64,000 nucleotides of DNA from Brevibacillus humidisoli (GTDB taxonomy: Bacteria > Bacillota > Bacilli > Brevibacillales > Brevibacillaceae): positions 3,119,970 through 3,183,969 of the forward strand of contig NZ_CP087263.1 in assembly GCF_020923435.1 (NCBI RefSeq). The letters are read 5' to 3'. A program made the translations under genes and the position numbers. Below, piece by piece: positions 19,248 to 27,376 of this stretch. The notes beneath the pieces are model-generated. The model was not told the DNA's origin. It did no database searches and saw only the letters and a list, made by a program, of their open reading frames with translations. Within the stretch, counting starts at the first letter, position 1. Each line of letters starts with the position of its first letter.

Positions 19248-20259
19248 GACTGCCAAACCCCTTGCGAGCAAGATAGAGGAAGAAAGGAGTGCCGATGAAA
19301 GCGGTCATCACTCCGATAGGCACTTCTTGCGGCATGATGAGAAACCTCGCCGCAACATCGGCTGCCAACAGCAGGCTGGCTCCGCACAGCACACAGTAAG
19401 GTATGATCCAGCGATAATCGATACCAACGAGCGCCCGAACGATATGGGGTACGACTAAACCTACGAACCCGATGGAACCGGCAACCGCAACCGATCCGCC
19501 AGCCAGTAAGACGACGGCAAATCCGATCAGCAGTTTGACAAGAACCGTTCGCTGTCCCAGCCCCTTCGCCGTATCCTCGCCCGACAGCAAAATATTGATA
19601 TGATTCCCTAACAAGAAAGCCAAAGCTCCTGCGCCGATCATGAAGGGCAACACAGGTTCCAGCATCTCTATCGTTCTTCCCGTCACGGAACCGGCAATCC
19701 AGAACAGCACCCCTTCCAATCCTTGTTGATCAACTACCAGCAACCCTTGGGTAATCGAGACAAAGAGGGCCGTTATTGCCGCTCCCGCCAATACGACCCT
19801 GACAGGAGACAATCCGTCTCGCCCCATTGAGCCCAGCAAGTAGACCAAGACTCCGGCTATGGCCGCTCCCGCAAAGCCAATCCACATGTAATGGACCAAT
19901 GATGTGACGGAAAAAAAGGTTGCCGCCATGACAATAAAAAACAGAGCGCCAGCATTGATGCCAAAAATGCTGGGGGATGCCAGCGGATTCCTTGTCAGCG
20001 CCTGCATCAGCGCGCCTGCAACCGCTAGACTGGCCCCAATCACAGCGGCAATGAGCGCACGCGATATTCGTGTCGTTCGAATGATCAGATGGTCTGTTGA
20101 TGACGGATCGTAGGCAAAAAAAGCATCCGCAACTGTGTCAAGTGCAATCGGTGTTTGACCGAGAGCAATACTTGACAGAAAAGCGAGGGCAAACAGACAG
20201 AAACCGAGGGCTAAGCCGAACAGTTTCATTGATGTACGAGCAAATAAGTGGCGCGTCAT
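19237..20259 (-). CDS. FecCD-family siderophore ABC permease
   Basis: 340 residues from ATG 20259 (AGGAAGAGG then six bases); ATG 20265 is too close to that site. Landmarks: ISRALIAAVIGASLAVAGALMQALTRNPLASPSIFGINAGA and GSIGFVGLVVPHIVRALVG. First gene of a two-permease operon preceded by a Fur box at 20387. In feuABC-type loci the receptor gene comes first; here it is absent and the Btr-like regulator gene lies upstream on the same strand. Confidence 0.9.
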   Translation of the reverse strand: MTRHLFARTSMKLFGLALGFCLFALAFLSSIALGQTPIALDTVADAFFAYDPSSTDHLIIRTTRISRALIAAVIGASLAVAGALMQALTRNPLASPSIFGINAGALFFIVMAATFFSVTSLVHYMWIGFAGAAIAGVLVYLLGSMGRDGLSPVRVVLAGAAITALFVSITQGLLVVDQQGLEGVLFWIAGSVTGRTIEMLEPVLPFMIGAGALAFLLGNHINILLSGEDTAKGLGQRTVLVKLLIGFAVVLLAGGSVAVAGSIGFVGLVVPHIVRALVGIDYRWIIPYCVLCGASLLLAADVAARFLIMPQEVPIGVMTAFIGTPFFLYLARKGFGSHGS

Positions 20260-20386
20260 TTTCATCCTCTTCCTTCACTTGCTGCCATGCTGCTGTGTCC
20301 TCACAGTGTTCCATGACGTTTTCCATCTCATGGGCTAGCACCATCCTAAACCTCTGGTCTGCACGGATGAATCTGCCCAGAGTAAG

Positions 20387-20408
20387 TGATAGTGATTCTC
20401 ATTATTCA
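20387..20408. promoter_or_regulatory. Fur box (second permease operon)
   Basis: TGATAGTGATTCTCATTATTCA fits the Fur consensus with a few mismatches and is centred about 135 bases upstream of the permease start at 20259, just after the Btr-like gene stop. Confidence 0.72.
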
Positions 20409-20451
20409 TTATACGGACACCCATTCTGTTGAACATGGATTTTTACGTCCA

Positions 20452-22077
20452 CTATTTGGGCAAATCCGACACGAACAGTTGATACATTTTGTCCAACAGC
20501 AGATCATGTGAAAAAGAGGTATAGCAGGTATACAGATGCTGACTGTCATGCATATAGGATACCGCTCCATTCCTGACCGCCTTCAATCCATGCCATTGAC
20601 TGTTTGCCATCAGGGCGCTCACTTCGCGCTGGATCGCCTCATCCATCCGCCTGGTTCCATCATGCTTATAGCTGGTTAACAAGATCCGGTCCGCCTCATA
20701 CGCAAACAGATCTTCCAGAGCGACTTCTTTGTAATGTGCAATCGTCTCGACTCCCCGCGGTACTCCCAACTGCAAATCTCCGTACAAAACCGCCCCCAGG
20801 TTGCGCTGGCCATATACACACATCTTCCCTTCACCGATGCCAACGACCAGAACGGTATCATCGCCGATTTTCCTTTTGATCTGCTTACGTATCATCTCCG
20901 CCTTTTGCTCATAACGCTCCAGCCAGATCTTGGCCTCCCTTTCTTTCCCAATGATCTTGGCAATCGTTTGCAAATGAATTCGCCAATCCTGAAAAAAAGG
21001 CAGCCTCACGGTAGGAGCAATGTGGTCCAACAGTTTCTCTTTTGCAGAGGGAGTGCACTGACTCGTCACAATCAAGTCTGGTTTCGCTCTCATCAGCTTC
21101 TCCAGGTCCGGCTGGAAGTCACCTACAGCGATTGTCTTCTGCAGCTGTGTCGTGATCGGGTAGACATGATTAATCACAGCAGCGTAAGGCTCGATACCAA
21201 GAGCAATCAGATGACCGGTCGGCAGATGTTTCAGTGAAGCCACTCTATGTGAGTAGGTAAACTTTTTCACATAAGCTTTTGGCGAGTCACCAGTCGCCGC
21301 CTTAAATTTCCGGCTGAAGTAAAATTCATCGCTGTAACCGACACGCTGGGCGATGGAACGGAACGAGTCGTGAGACTGCAGCAGCAGCTGCTTGGCTTGC
21401 CTGATTCGGACTTCCGTCAAATATTCCATCGGTGTTTGTCCAAGCTTTTTCTTGAACACGCGTGAGAAATAATCTGCGCTCATCCCGGCCATCCCGGCAA
21501 GCTTTTCCCGGGTAATAGGCAAACGGTAATTCTGCTCCATATAATCCAGCGTGAGTTGAATCGCTTGATCAACATCCGGTCGTTGTTGTTCATCTGTGGC
21601 ATCTTTGAATAATCCGAAGATGATCTCCTGAAACAGAAGATTGGCCTGCATCGCATCCCAATGATCGCCACTGTGCCGTTTCCTTGCCACTTCATCCATC
21701 CGATCGATTAGAAAATGAACGTAGGGAGTGGTGATTTCATTCGGACACTGCAATTCCGCCAGCTGAACATGCTGTTGATCCAAGATCTGTACAGCGTGGA
21801 ATCGTACGTAATCATAATCTGCCTGACTACCTGGATCTATCCGCAGCTTCACACTCGATTGAGGTGGCAGGATGAATACCTTTTGCTGCTCGATGGGATA
21901 GCTGCATCCGTCAATCACAATCTCTCCCTCCGCCTCCCTGAACAACACCATGCTATACAACGATGTCTTTGGTTGAATGAATGATCCACTAGAGTGGATG
22001 CGTTGAATATCTTCCAATATGTATACACAAGAAGCGAGTCGCTCTGAAAGATGGGGCTCGTTCTTCATTGCATTCAA
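20452..22077 (-). CDS. btr: Btr-like AraC regulator with siderophore-binding domain
   Basis: 541 residues in three parts: an AraC-type cupin-like N-terminus (about 1-150), a double HTH (about 165-260; ITREKLAGMAGMSADYFSRVFKK, then SIAQRVGYSDEFYFSRKFKAATGDSP), and a FepB-like ferric-siderophore-binding domain (about 265-541; LKHLPTGHLIALGIEPYAAVINH, KPDLIVTSQC). This is the architecture of B. subtilis Btr (YbbB), which senses Fe-bacillibactin in the cytoplasm and activates feuABC. Here it would sense the product of the neighbouring NIS operon or an imported siderophore, and activate uptake genes. ATG 22077 follows GAAGGG. A Fur box lies just upstream. Confidence 0.88.
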   Translation of the reverse strand: MNAMKNEPHLSERLASCVYILEDIQRIHSSGSFIQPKTSLYSMVLFREAEGEIVIDGCSYPIEQQKVFILPPQSSVKLRIDPGSQADYDYVRFHAVQILDQQHVQLAELQCPNEITTPYVHFLIDRMDEVARKRHSGDHWDAMQANLLFQEIIFGLFKDATDEQQRPDVDQAIQLTLDYMEQNYRLPITREKLAGMAGMSADYFSRVFKKKLGQTPMEYLTEVRIRQAKQLLLQSHDSFRSIAQRVGYSDEFYFSRKFKAATGDSPKAYVKKFTYSHRVASLKHLPTGHLIALGIEPYAAVINHVYPITTQLQKTIAVGDFQPDLEKLMRAKPDLIVTSQCTPSAKEKLLDHIAPTVRLPFFQDWRIHLQTIAKIIGKEREAKIWLERYEQKAEMIRKQIKRKIGDDTVLVVGIGEGKMCVYGQRNLGAVLYGDLQLGVPRGVETIAHYKEVALEDLFAYEADRILLTSYKHDGTRRMDEAIQREVSALMANSQWHGLKAVRNGAVSYMHDSQHLYTCYTSFSHDLLLDKMYQLFVSDLPK

Positions 22078-22089
22078 CCCTTCGGAAAA

Positions 22090-22108
22090 GAATGATAATC
22101 ATTTTCAA
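22090..22108. promoter_or_regulatory. Fur box (btr-like gene)
   Basis: GAATGATAATCATTTTCAA matches the Fur consensus and lies 13 bases upstream of the btr-like start, between it and the end of the NIS operon. Confidence 0.8.
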
Positions 22109-22178
22109 CATATCATAAACATAACAAGATGGTAACCATTTTTCAAGGAGCAATATTCCAGCGTGACAGATGTGTTCA

Positions 22179-23960
22179 TCATTCCACTTCACAGTGATAG
22201 ATCGGATTGGGTATCGATACAAAGATCGGTTTCTCGCCCCTGGATCGAAAACAACTGGTGAAGTTCGCCTTTGCCGGCAGGAAACGGCCATACAGCAAAT
22301 CGTCGATACACGCCAGCATGCGCTCATTTGCGGTGAATCGTGCCCGCTCCCCCTCTAGCAAAGCTTTCACCATGCGCCAGTACTTCGTCTCGTCCACTCG
22401 TTGGTAGGAGGCAATCGTATGAATCAGCGCTCCCAGATGGTTGACAAAGAAATAGTACTTGGTCCTCATCCACGCTTCCTCGTCTGCGTACAGGACGGGG
22501 CTGTCATCTGCGAGGAGCGTACCGATCCAGCCAGCCTCGTCTGCTAGCTTACGGTCGATGCTGACGCCCTCCAGGTCGCGCACGTAAAAGCAGTCGGGCA
22601 GCCCATCCCGCACAGTTATCAGCGAGTTTTGCGAATGCGCTTCAAAACTGATTCCAGTATGAGCCCATACACGGAGGAGCGGCACGATAGACAGAAGCAA
22701 GTATCGCTGCAGCCAGACTGACAAGTCAGGCAGGCAACCTTGATTGGTCATCCTGACCATGGCGATCAGTTTTGGCTCCTCTTCTCCCGGATGGCGCTCC
22801 AATAAGGAGGCCACTACGTAGGTGTTTGCGGACACTCCGTTCATCGGGCGATACATGACACTCAAGTCGTCGACCAGGTGACCCTGTTCCCCCGGCAGGA
22901 TTGTATCGGCCACCACTCTGCAGCAGCCCGTCTCGAGCAAAACCTTGAATGACTCCGTCTCCAACTGGTCTCTGAGATGGTGGATCACTCTGGCCGCATC
23001 CAGTGTCCTGTGCGCCTGTTCCGCCGTGTTGACACGTGTCAGGTTGGTAATCCGGACATGGAGCGGCAACTTGTAGTGATAGCCTGTCTCCGGGTTCCAT
23101 ACCGTTCGTACCGACGATGTTGGATATACCACTGGCCCCCGTACGCCCAGATCGACAATGACCTCCTGCTGGAGCAGTTCGCTGACAGCCTTTTGTTGCA
23201 GGACGTAATCCGCCTGCCAGGGATGCATCGGCAGCAGCCTGTACTCGCTTGACCGTATACCCAATCGCTGCACGGCGTACTCCACAACGGAGGGTGACAA
23301 AGCCCCTTCGCCTCCGTCGATCCATTCCTCTTTTATGTACTCGTTCCGGATGGCGATGTAATGAAGGGGAAAAGAGGCGCCCATTTCCGGACTGTATTTT
23401 GGCAGATCAGCGTCCGTAAATCCTTCCGAACACTTTGGAAACGGATGAAACGGATGTCCCAGCAACAGCGATTGCTCGGAACGGAGATAATCGAATGGTT
23501 CTGGTTCTGACGATCTGGTCTGCAAATCGTGCTCGATAAACATCTTCATATTATGGAGGCTGTTCTCCATCAGTGCCCTGATTTGAAGCCGCCGGGTATC
23601 TCGGTGTTCCGAGTCTTGGCGGCTCAATTCCTGCAGCAGCAAATCCATGAATCGACCGATTTCCAGCTTTTTGAGTCCTCCATCCTCCTGCACCTCATAA
23701 AATGATGAACCGTACAAATGCTGTCCGATGCTGGAGTAATGCACCATCGTGCCCACGATCGACTTGCCTGTCAAAGGCAGGAAGACAACGATTTTCTCTC
23801 CGCTCACGGAAAAAGGATCACGCGTCTGGGAGGTTTCAATTCGTGGATCGGCCACTCCATTCTCTCTTAGATAACTGTTTAGCAGGGCGTGCATGGTTGC
23901 CGATTCAGCCAGCCTCCCGCTGTTTAGCAAAACAGAACGGTTTGTTGATTGCGGCAGCAT
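22179..23960 (-). CDS. IucA/IucC-family NIS siderophore synthetase (third of three)
   Basis: 593 residues, the usual NIS length. Motifs: GHPFHPFPK (His169, His172, Lys176; ATP/substrate site), LLPMHPWQADY, PTSSVRTVWN, then EAHSQNS and RDLEGVS. NIS synthetases adenylate a carboxylate (citrate, a citrate amide, or 2-oxoglutarate) and condense it with an amine or alcohol. Last gene of the operon, 50 bases after the aminotransferase, with GGTGAGAAGGA at the start. Which carboxylate it uses cannot be told by eye; the HPFHP version resembles IucC/IucA-type enzymes more than the other two do. Confidence 0.9.
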   Translation of the reverse strand: MLPQSTNRSVLLNSGRLAESATMHALLNSYLRENGVADPRIETSQTRDPFSVSGEKIVVFLPLTGKSIVGTMVHYSSIGQHLYGSSFYEVQEDGGLKKLEIGRFMDLLLQELSRQDSEHRDTRRLQIRALMENSLHNMKMFIEHDLQTRSSEPEPFDYLRSEQSLLLGHPFHPFPKCSEGFTDADLPKYSPEMGASFPLHYIAIRNEYIKEEWIDGGEGALSPSVVEYAVQRLGIRSSEYRLLPMHPWQADYVLQQKAVSELLQQEVIVDLGVRGPVVYPTSSVRTVWNPETGYHYKLPLHVRITNLTRVNTAEQAHRTLDAARVIHHLRDQLETESFKVLLETGCCRVVADTILPGEQGHLVDDLSVMYRPMNGVSANTYVVASLLERHPGEEEPKLIAMVRMTNQGCLPDLSVWLQRYLLLSIVPLLRVWAHTGISFEAHSQNSLITVRDGLPDCFYVRDLEGVSIDRKLADEAGWIGTLLADDSPVLYADEEAWMRTKYYFFVNHLGALIHTIASYQRVDETKYWRMVKALLEGERARFTANERMLACIDDLLYGRFLPAKANFTSCFRSRGEKPIFVSIPNPIYHCEVE

Positions 23961-24010
23961 TCCTTCTCACCTACTCCCTTCCCGTCTTCTTTTGGGAATC
24001 TTGTCGTGTG

Positions 24011-25378
24011 TCACGTCACGTCCGTGCAAGCTTGATGGACCGCCTCCCTGAAAATCTTGGCAATCTCGTCGATTTGACTCTCCGTTACGATGAGGGGCGG
24101 TAAAAAGCGGACAACCGCCCCATGCCGGCCGCCGACTTCCAGAATCAGTCCGCGTTTGAGGCACTCCCGCTGAATACGGCTGGCCAGTTCAGGATAGGCA
24201 GGATAATGTCCCATATGATCAGGCTCAGCATCCCGGTTTACGATTTCGACGCCGATCATGAGACCACGCCCGCGCACGTCGCCGATCCATCCCACTCTCT
24301 TCATCAGCTCGTTCAAATGGTCCATCAACCGGTCGCCGAGACGATCCGCTTTGGAGGGGAGGTCATGTTCCTTGATGTAGGTTAACGTTGCCAGCCCTGC
24401 TGCCATCGCCATCTGATTGCCGCGAAACGTTCCGATATGAGCGCCCGGTTTCCATACATCCAGTCGTTTGTTGTAGATCATGACCGACAGCGGCAGGCTT
24501 CCTCCAATCGCTTTGGATAAAACAATCACATCAGGGATGATGCCCGCATGTTCAAACGCGAACATTTTTCCCGTTCTGCCCAGTCCAGTCTGTACCTCAT
24601 CGATGATCAGCGGAATATGGTGCTCCTGTGTGATTCGGCGCATCTGGCGAATCCATTCGACTGGCGCCGGTATGGCCCCTCCTTCCCCTTGCACAGCTTC
24701 AAAGATCATCGCGCACGGGGCCAAGATCCCTCTTTCGGGATCTTGGAGCAGCCGTTCGATATAGCGGCTGCTGAGTTGGTGACACTCATCTCCGCCGACG
24801 CCAAACGGGCAGCGATACGCGTAAGGATACGGCAAGAAGTGCACATCCGGTACCAAACCGTGCACCTTTTCCTTCGGTCCCAACATGCCGCTCAGACTCA
24901 TCGTGGCATGGGTAGCTCCATGATATCCACCTTGGAACGATAGGACGGACCGGTTGCCGGTTGCTGTTTTGGCCAGTTTGATCGCCGCTTCCACGGCATC
25001 GGCACCCGTAGGGCCGCAAAATTGTATGCGAGCGTCTTTGGCGAATTCCTCAGGCAGGCTATCAAACAATTCATCGACAAATTGTTCTTTTAACGGTGTG
25101 GTGAGATCGAGTGTGTGGAGAGGCAGCTTGCGATCAAGCATCTCACGAATAGCCTGAATCACCACTGGGTGATTGTGTCCTAGTGCCAACGTTCCGGCTC
25201 CAGCCAGGCAGTCATAATAAACGTTGCCATCCATATCTTTTACGTGAATTCCTTCTGCTTCCTTGATCGCGATCGGGATCCGTCGCGGATACGATCTGGC
25301 ATTCGACTCTCTCGACGCTTGTTTGTTGAGATACGGATCGTTTTTTGACCTCTCTCTTACCTGAACCTGATCATGCAT
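24011..25378 (-). CDS. Diaminobutyrate-2-oxoglutarate aminotransferase
   Basis: 455 residues, class III PLP aminotransferase. PLP lysine 289 is in VLSKAIGG, the cofactor Asp260 in IIDEVQTGLGRTGK, and the substrate loops AGAGTLALGHNHP and GPTGADAVEAAIK match the DABA aminotransferase group (RhbA/Dat/EctB). Reaction: L-aspartate semialdehyde plus glutamate to L-2,4-diaminobutyrate. It overlaps the upstream NIS gene (ATG 25378; GTG 25381 also in frame). Placement inside the NIS operon says DABA is the amine building block. No DABA decarboxylase gene is present in the window. Confidence 0.88.
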   Translation of the reverse strand: MHDQVQVRERSKNDPYLNKQASRESNARSYPRRIPIAIKEAEGIHVKDMDGNVYYDCLAGAGTLALGHNHPVVIQAIREMLDRKLPLHTLDLTTPLKEQFVDELFDSLPEEFAKDARIQFCGPTGADAVEAAIKLAKTATGNRSVLSFQGGYHGATHATMSLSGMLGPKEKVHGLVPDVHFLPYPYAYRCPFGVGGDECHQLSSRYIERLLQDPERGILAPCAMIFEAVQGEGGAIPAPVEWIRQMRRITQEHHIPLIIDEVQTGLGRTGKMFAFEHAGIIPDVIVLSKAIGGSLPLSVMIYNKRLDVWKPGAHIGTFRGNQMAMAAGLATLTYIKEHDLPSKADRLGDRLMDHLNELMKRVGWIGDVRGRGLMIGVEIVNRDAEPDHMGHYPAYPELASRIQRECLKRGLILEVGGRHGAVVRFLPPLIVTESQIDEIAKIFREAVHQACTDVT

Positions 25379-27353
25379 CACGATGGACCACTTCCTTTGG
25401 CAATAGGATGGCTCTGGCTTGAAAAGGATTTACTCCTTCACCCATGCCAGAGGGCATGCTTCCCGGCACCCTTGGATGATGCTTCAACAGCGGTCGGATG
25501 ATTTGTTTCCAGGGCCAACTCGCTTTGTCAAACAAACATTCCTGCAGGATCTCCTTTCCTGCATCCGGAAGGTTGGCCATGATGACAGCCTGCTCCAAAC
25601 ATTGTTGGAGCTCCGCCCACAAACGCTCTTCTTTTATGCCGTAATATCGTGACAAGCTGCTCAGAATCGCATAACTGTTTACCTGGATGCCAAGCGTCTG
25701 GAAGTAAGCAAGCAGTTGCTGAGGCGTCTCATGATACAGCGAATTGGGATAACCCAATCTCAGTCGGTAGGAGGGATCTTCCAGGCCGTGTGCGTTCAGC
25801 CACGGAACATGCAATCGCAGTGCATCATGGTCGCGCAGCAGCAAGCCTTCTATTTTCCCTTGCTTCCAGATCAAGACGCAATTTTGCCCGTGCACCTCTG
25901 GCATCATGCCCAACCGGAACAAGCGGAAGCAAATCTCATAATAGAGCAGCAAAACCTCTCGAAATAAGCGCAATACAGCTCCTTCGTCAGGTTGCAAACC
26001 GCACATGCGAAGCCATTCGTCAAACAGGTGACCCTCCTGGTCGAAAACAGCCAGAGCAGACATCGGCATTAAACGCACCGTATCATCCTCGATGCATTCT
26101 GCCGGGTATTGTCTGATCATCGCGGACAAATGTCTTGGATAATCGGCAAACAAGTCTCTATTTTCAGGCAGATAGGCCCACCAGTGTGTCTCATCACACA
26201 AAAAGAGACGCTTTTGCAAAAATGGGTCCTGCTGCACACCTTGTCTCATCAATCGTTCCGCACGTTGCCCATTGATCAGTTTGATCGCCGATAGATACCG
26301 CACAGCACCCAACGAATGAATCCCCAACGGAAGTTTTACGTGATAGTTGCCTTCGTTCTCAGACAGTAACGAGCGGATCGAAGATGTGGCGTAGCACGTC
26401 CCGGCCGCAGAATCTAACGGTACGCAAACCCCGCGTTCTATCTCCTGATGCAGCTGCTTCGGCAATACAGCAGACATTTGCCATGGGTGGACGGGAACGG
26501 CTATATATTGCTCGTCTCGTAACCCTCGTCTGCTCATTTCTTCCCGAATCACATCTCGCTGCTCCTCGTCCAGCAGCATGTCAACCGGGCGGATATCGAT
26601 CCCATCCTCATCCCGTCCCGACACCAGATACTGACGTTTCACCGCCATCCAATTCAGTTGAATCGGCGTGCCAAACTCTGCGGTATACCTGCGATATTCC
26701 TGCTGTGTCCACCCCAGTTTTCCTTTGGAGACGGGATGGAACGGCCGGTCACGCAGGGCTGCTCTTCTCTCCAGCTCCAATAGTGAAGCAGCAGGCGGCA
26801 GCTCTAATACACCTGCAACCGTTCGTTTGGTCTCAAGCGACCAGGATGTTTGCAGCAGCGTTTGCTGCAGCATCTGCAGAAAACGATCGGCTTCCCCGGG
26901 ATTGACGGTGACGGGGTCGTCTGCATAAAGCCGGATGAGATGCTGCATCAGCTCTAACGGTCCCAGTTCTGTCAGCGTCAGATGGATGGGGTCGCCTTCA
27001 TCCAGTCGCACCTGAAACACTCCCTCGGACGCGTCATAACGAAATGGTTGGGTGATGGCAGGATGGACAGGAAAAACGATCATCGCCCGTCCGCGCTCCA
27101 GCCACCAGCGATAGATACTCACCTGCTTGTCTGCATAAGCGAGCCTTCTGTCTACTGCAGCCATCACAACATCATCTCTTACGATCCTCTCCCAATCTGC
27201 TTGAGAGAGACGTTCCACTTCATCATGTCCATCCAGCAGTTGTTCGGCGAGCAAGGCGTTGACCAGGTCTTCCATCACACGCTGCTCTGCCTCATCCACG
27301 ACGTGATCATAGGGGGTGGCACTGTACCCAGGACCATTCTCTTCTCTTTTCAT
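25371..27353 (-). CDS. IucA/IucC-family NIS siderophore synthetase (second of three)
   Basis: 660 residues from ATG 27353 (AAGGAGGGAAACG upstream; the frame extends to 27437 without a site). Slightly long for the family because of an N-terminal extension of about 60 residues. Motifs: RDRPFHPVSKGKLGW (202-214; first His of the usual HPxHP replaced by Arg203-Pro), VPVHPWQMS, ATSSIRSL, EVHGQN and RDHDALRL. The RPFHP version differs from its two neighbours, consistent with a different carboxylate specificity. Starts 23 bases after the first synthetase. Confidence 0.9.
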   Translation of the reverse strand: MKREENGPGYSATPYDHVVDEAEQRVMEDLVNALLAEQLLDGHDEVERLSQADWERIVRDDVVMAAVDRRLAYADKQVSIYRWWLERGRAMIVFPVHPAITQPFRYDASEGVFQVRLDEGDPIHLTLTELGPLELMQHLIRLYADDPVTVNPGEADRFLQMLQQTLLQTSWSLETKRTVAGVLELPPAASLLELERRAALRDRPFHPVSKGKLGWTQQEYRRYTAEFGTPIQLNWMAVKRQYLVSGRDEDGIDIRPVDMLLDEEQRDVIREEMSRRGLRDEQYIAVPVHPWQMSAVLPKQLHQEIERGVCVPLDSAAGTCYATSSIRSLLSENEGNYHVKLPLGIHSLGAVRYLSAIKLINGQRAERLMRQGVQQDPFLQKRLFLCDETHWWAYLPENRDLFADYPRHLSAMIRQYPAECIEDDTVRLMPMSALAVFDQEGHLFDEWLRMCGLQPDEGAVLRLFREVLLLYYEICFRLFRLGMMPEVHGQNCVLIWKQGKIEGLLLRDHDALRLHVPWLNAHGLEDPSYRLRLGYPNSLYHETPQQLLAYFQTLGIQVNSYAILSSLSRYYGIKEERLWAELQQCLEQAVIMANLPDAGKEILQECLFDKASWPWKQIIRPLLKHHPRVPGSMPSGMGEGVNPFQARAILLPKEVVHRDA

Positions 27354-27376
27354 CGTTTCCCTCCTTGGACGACTCC

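Noticed and set aside
20138-20344. Small minus-strand ORF (68 codons) starting before the second permease operon
   Set aside because: It has a plausible AGAGG site, but two thirds overlap the permease start in another frame, and the sequence is not like any leader peptide I know. A regulatory upstream ORF cannot be excluded.
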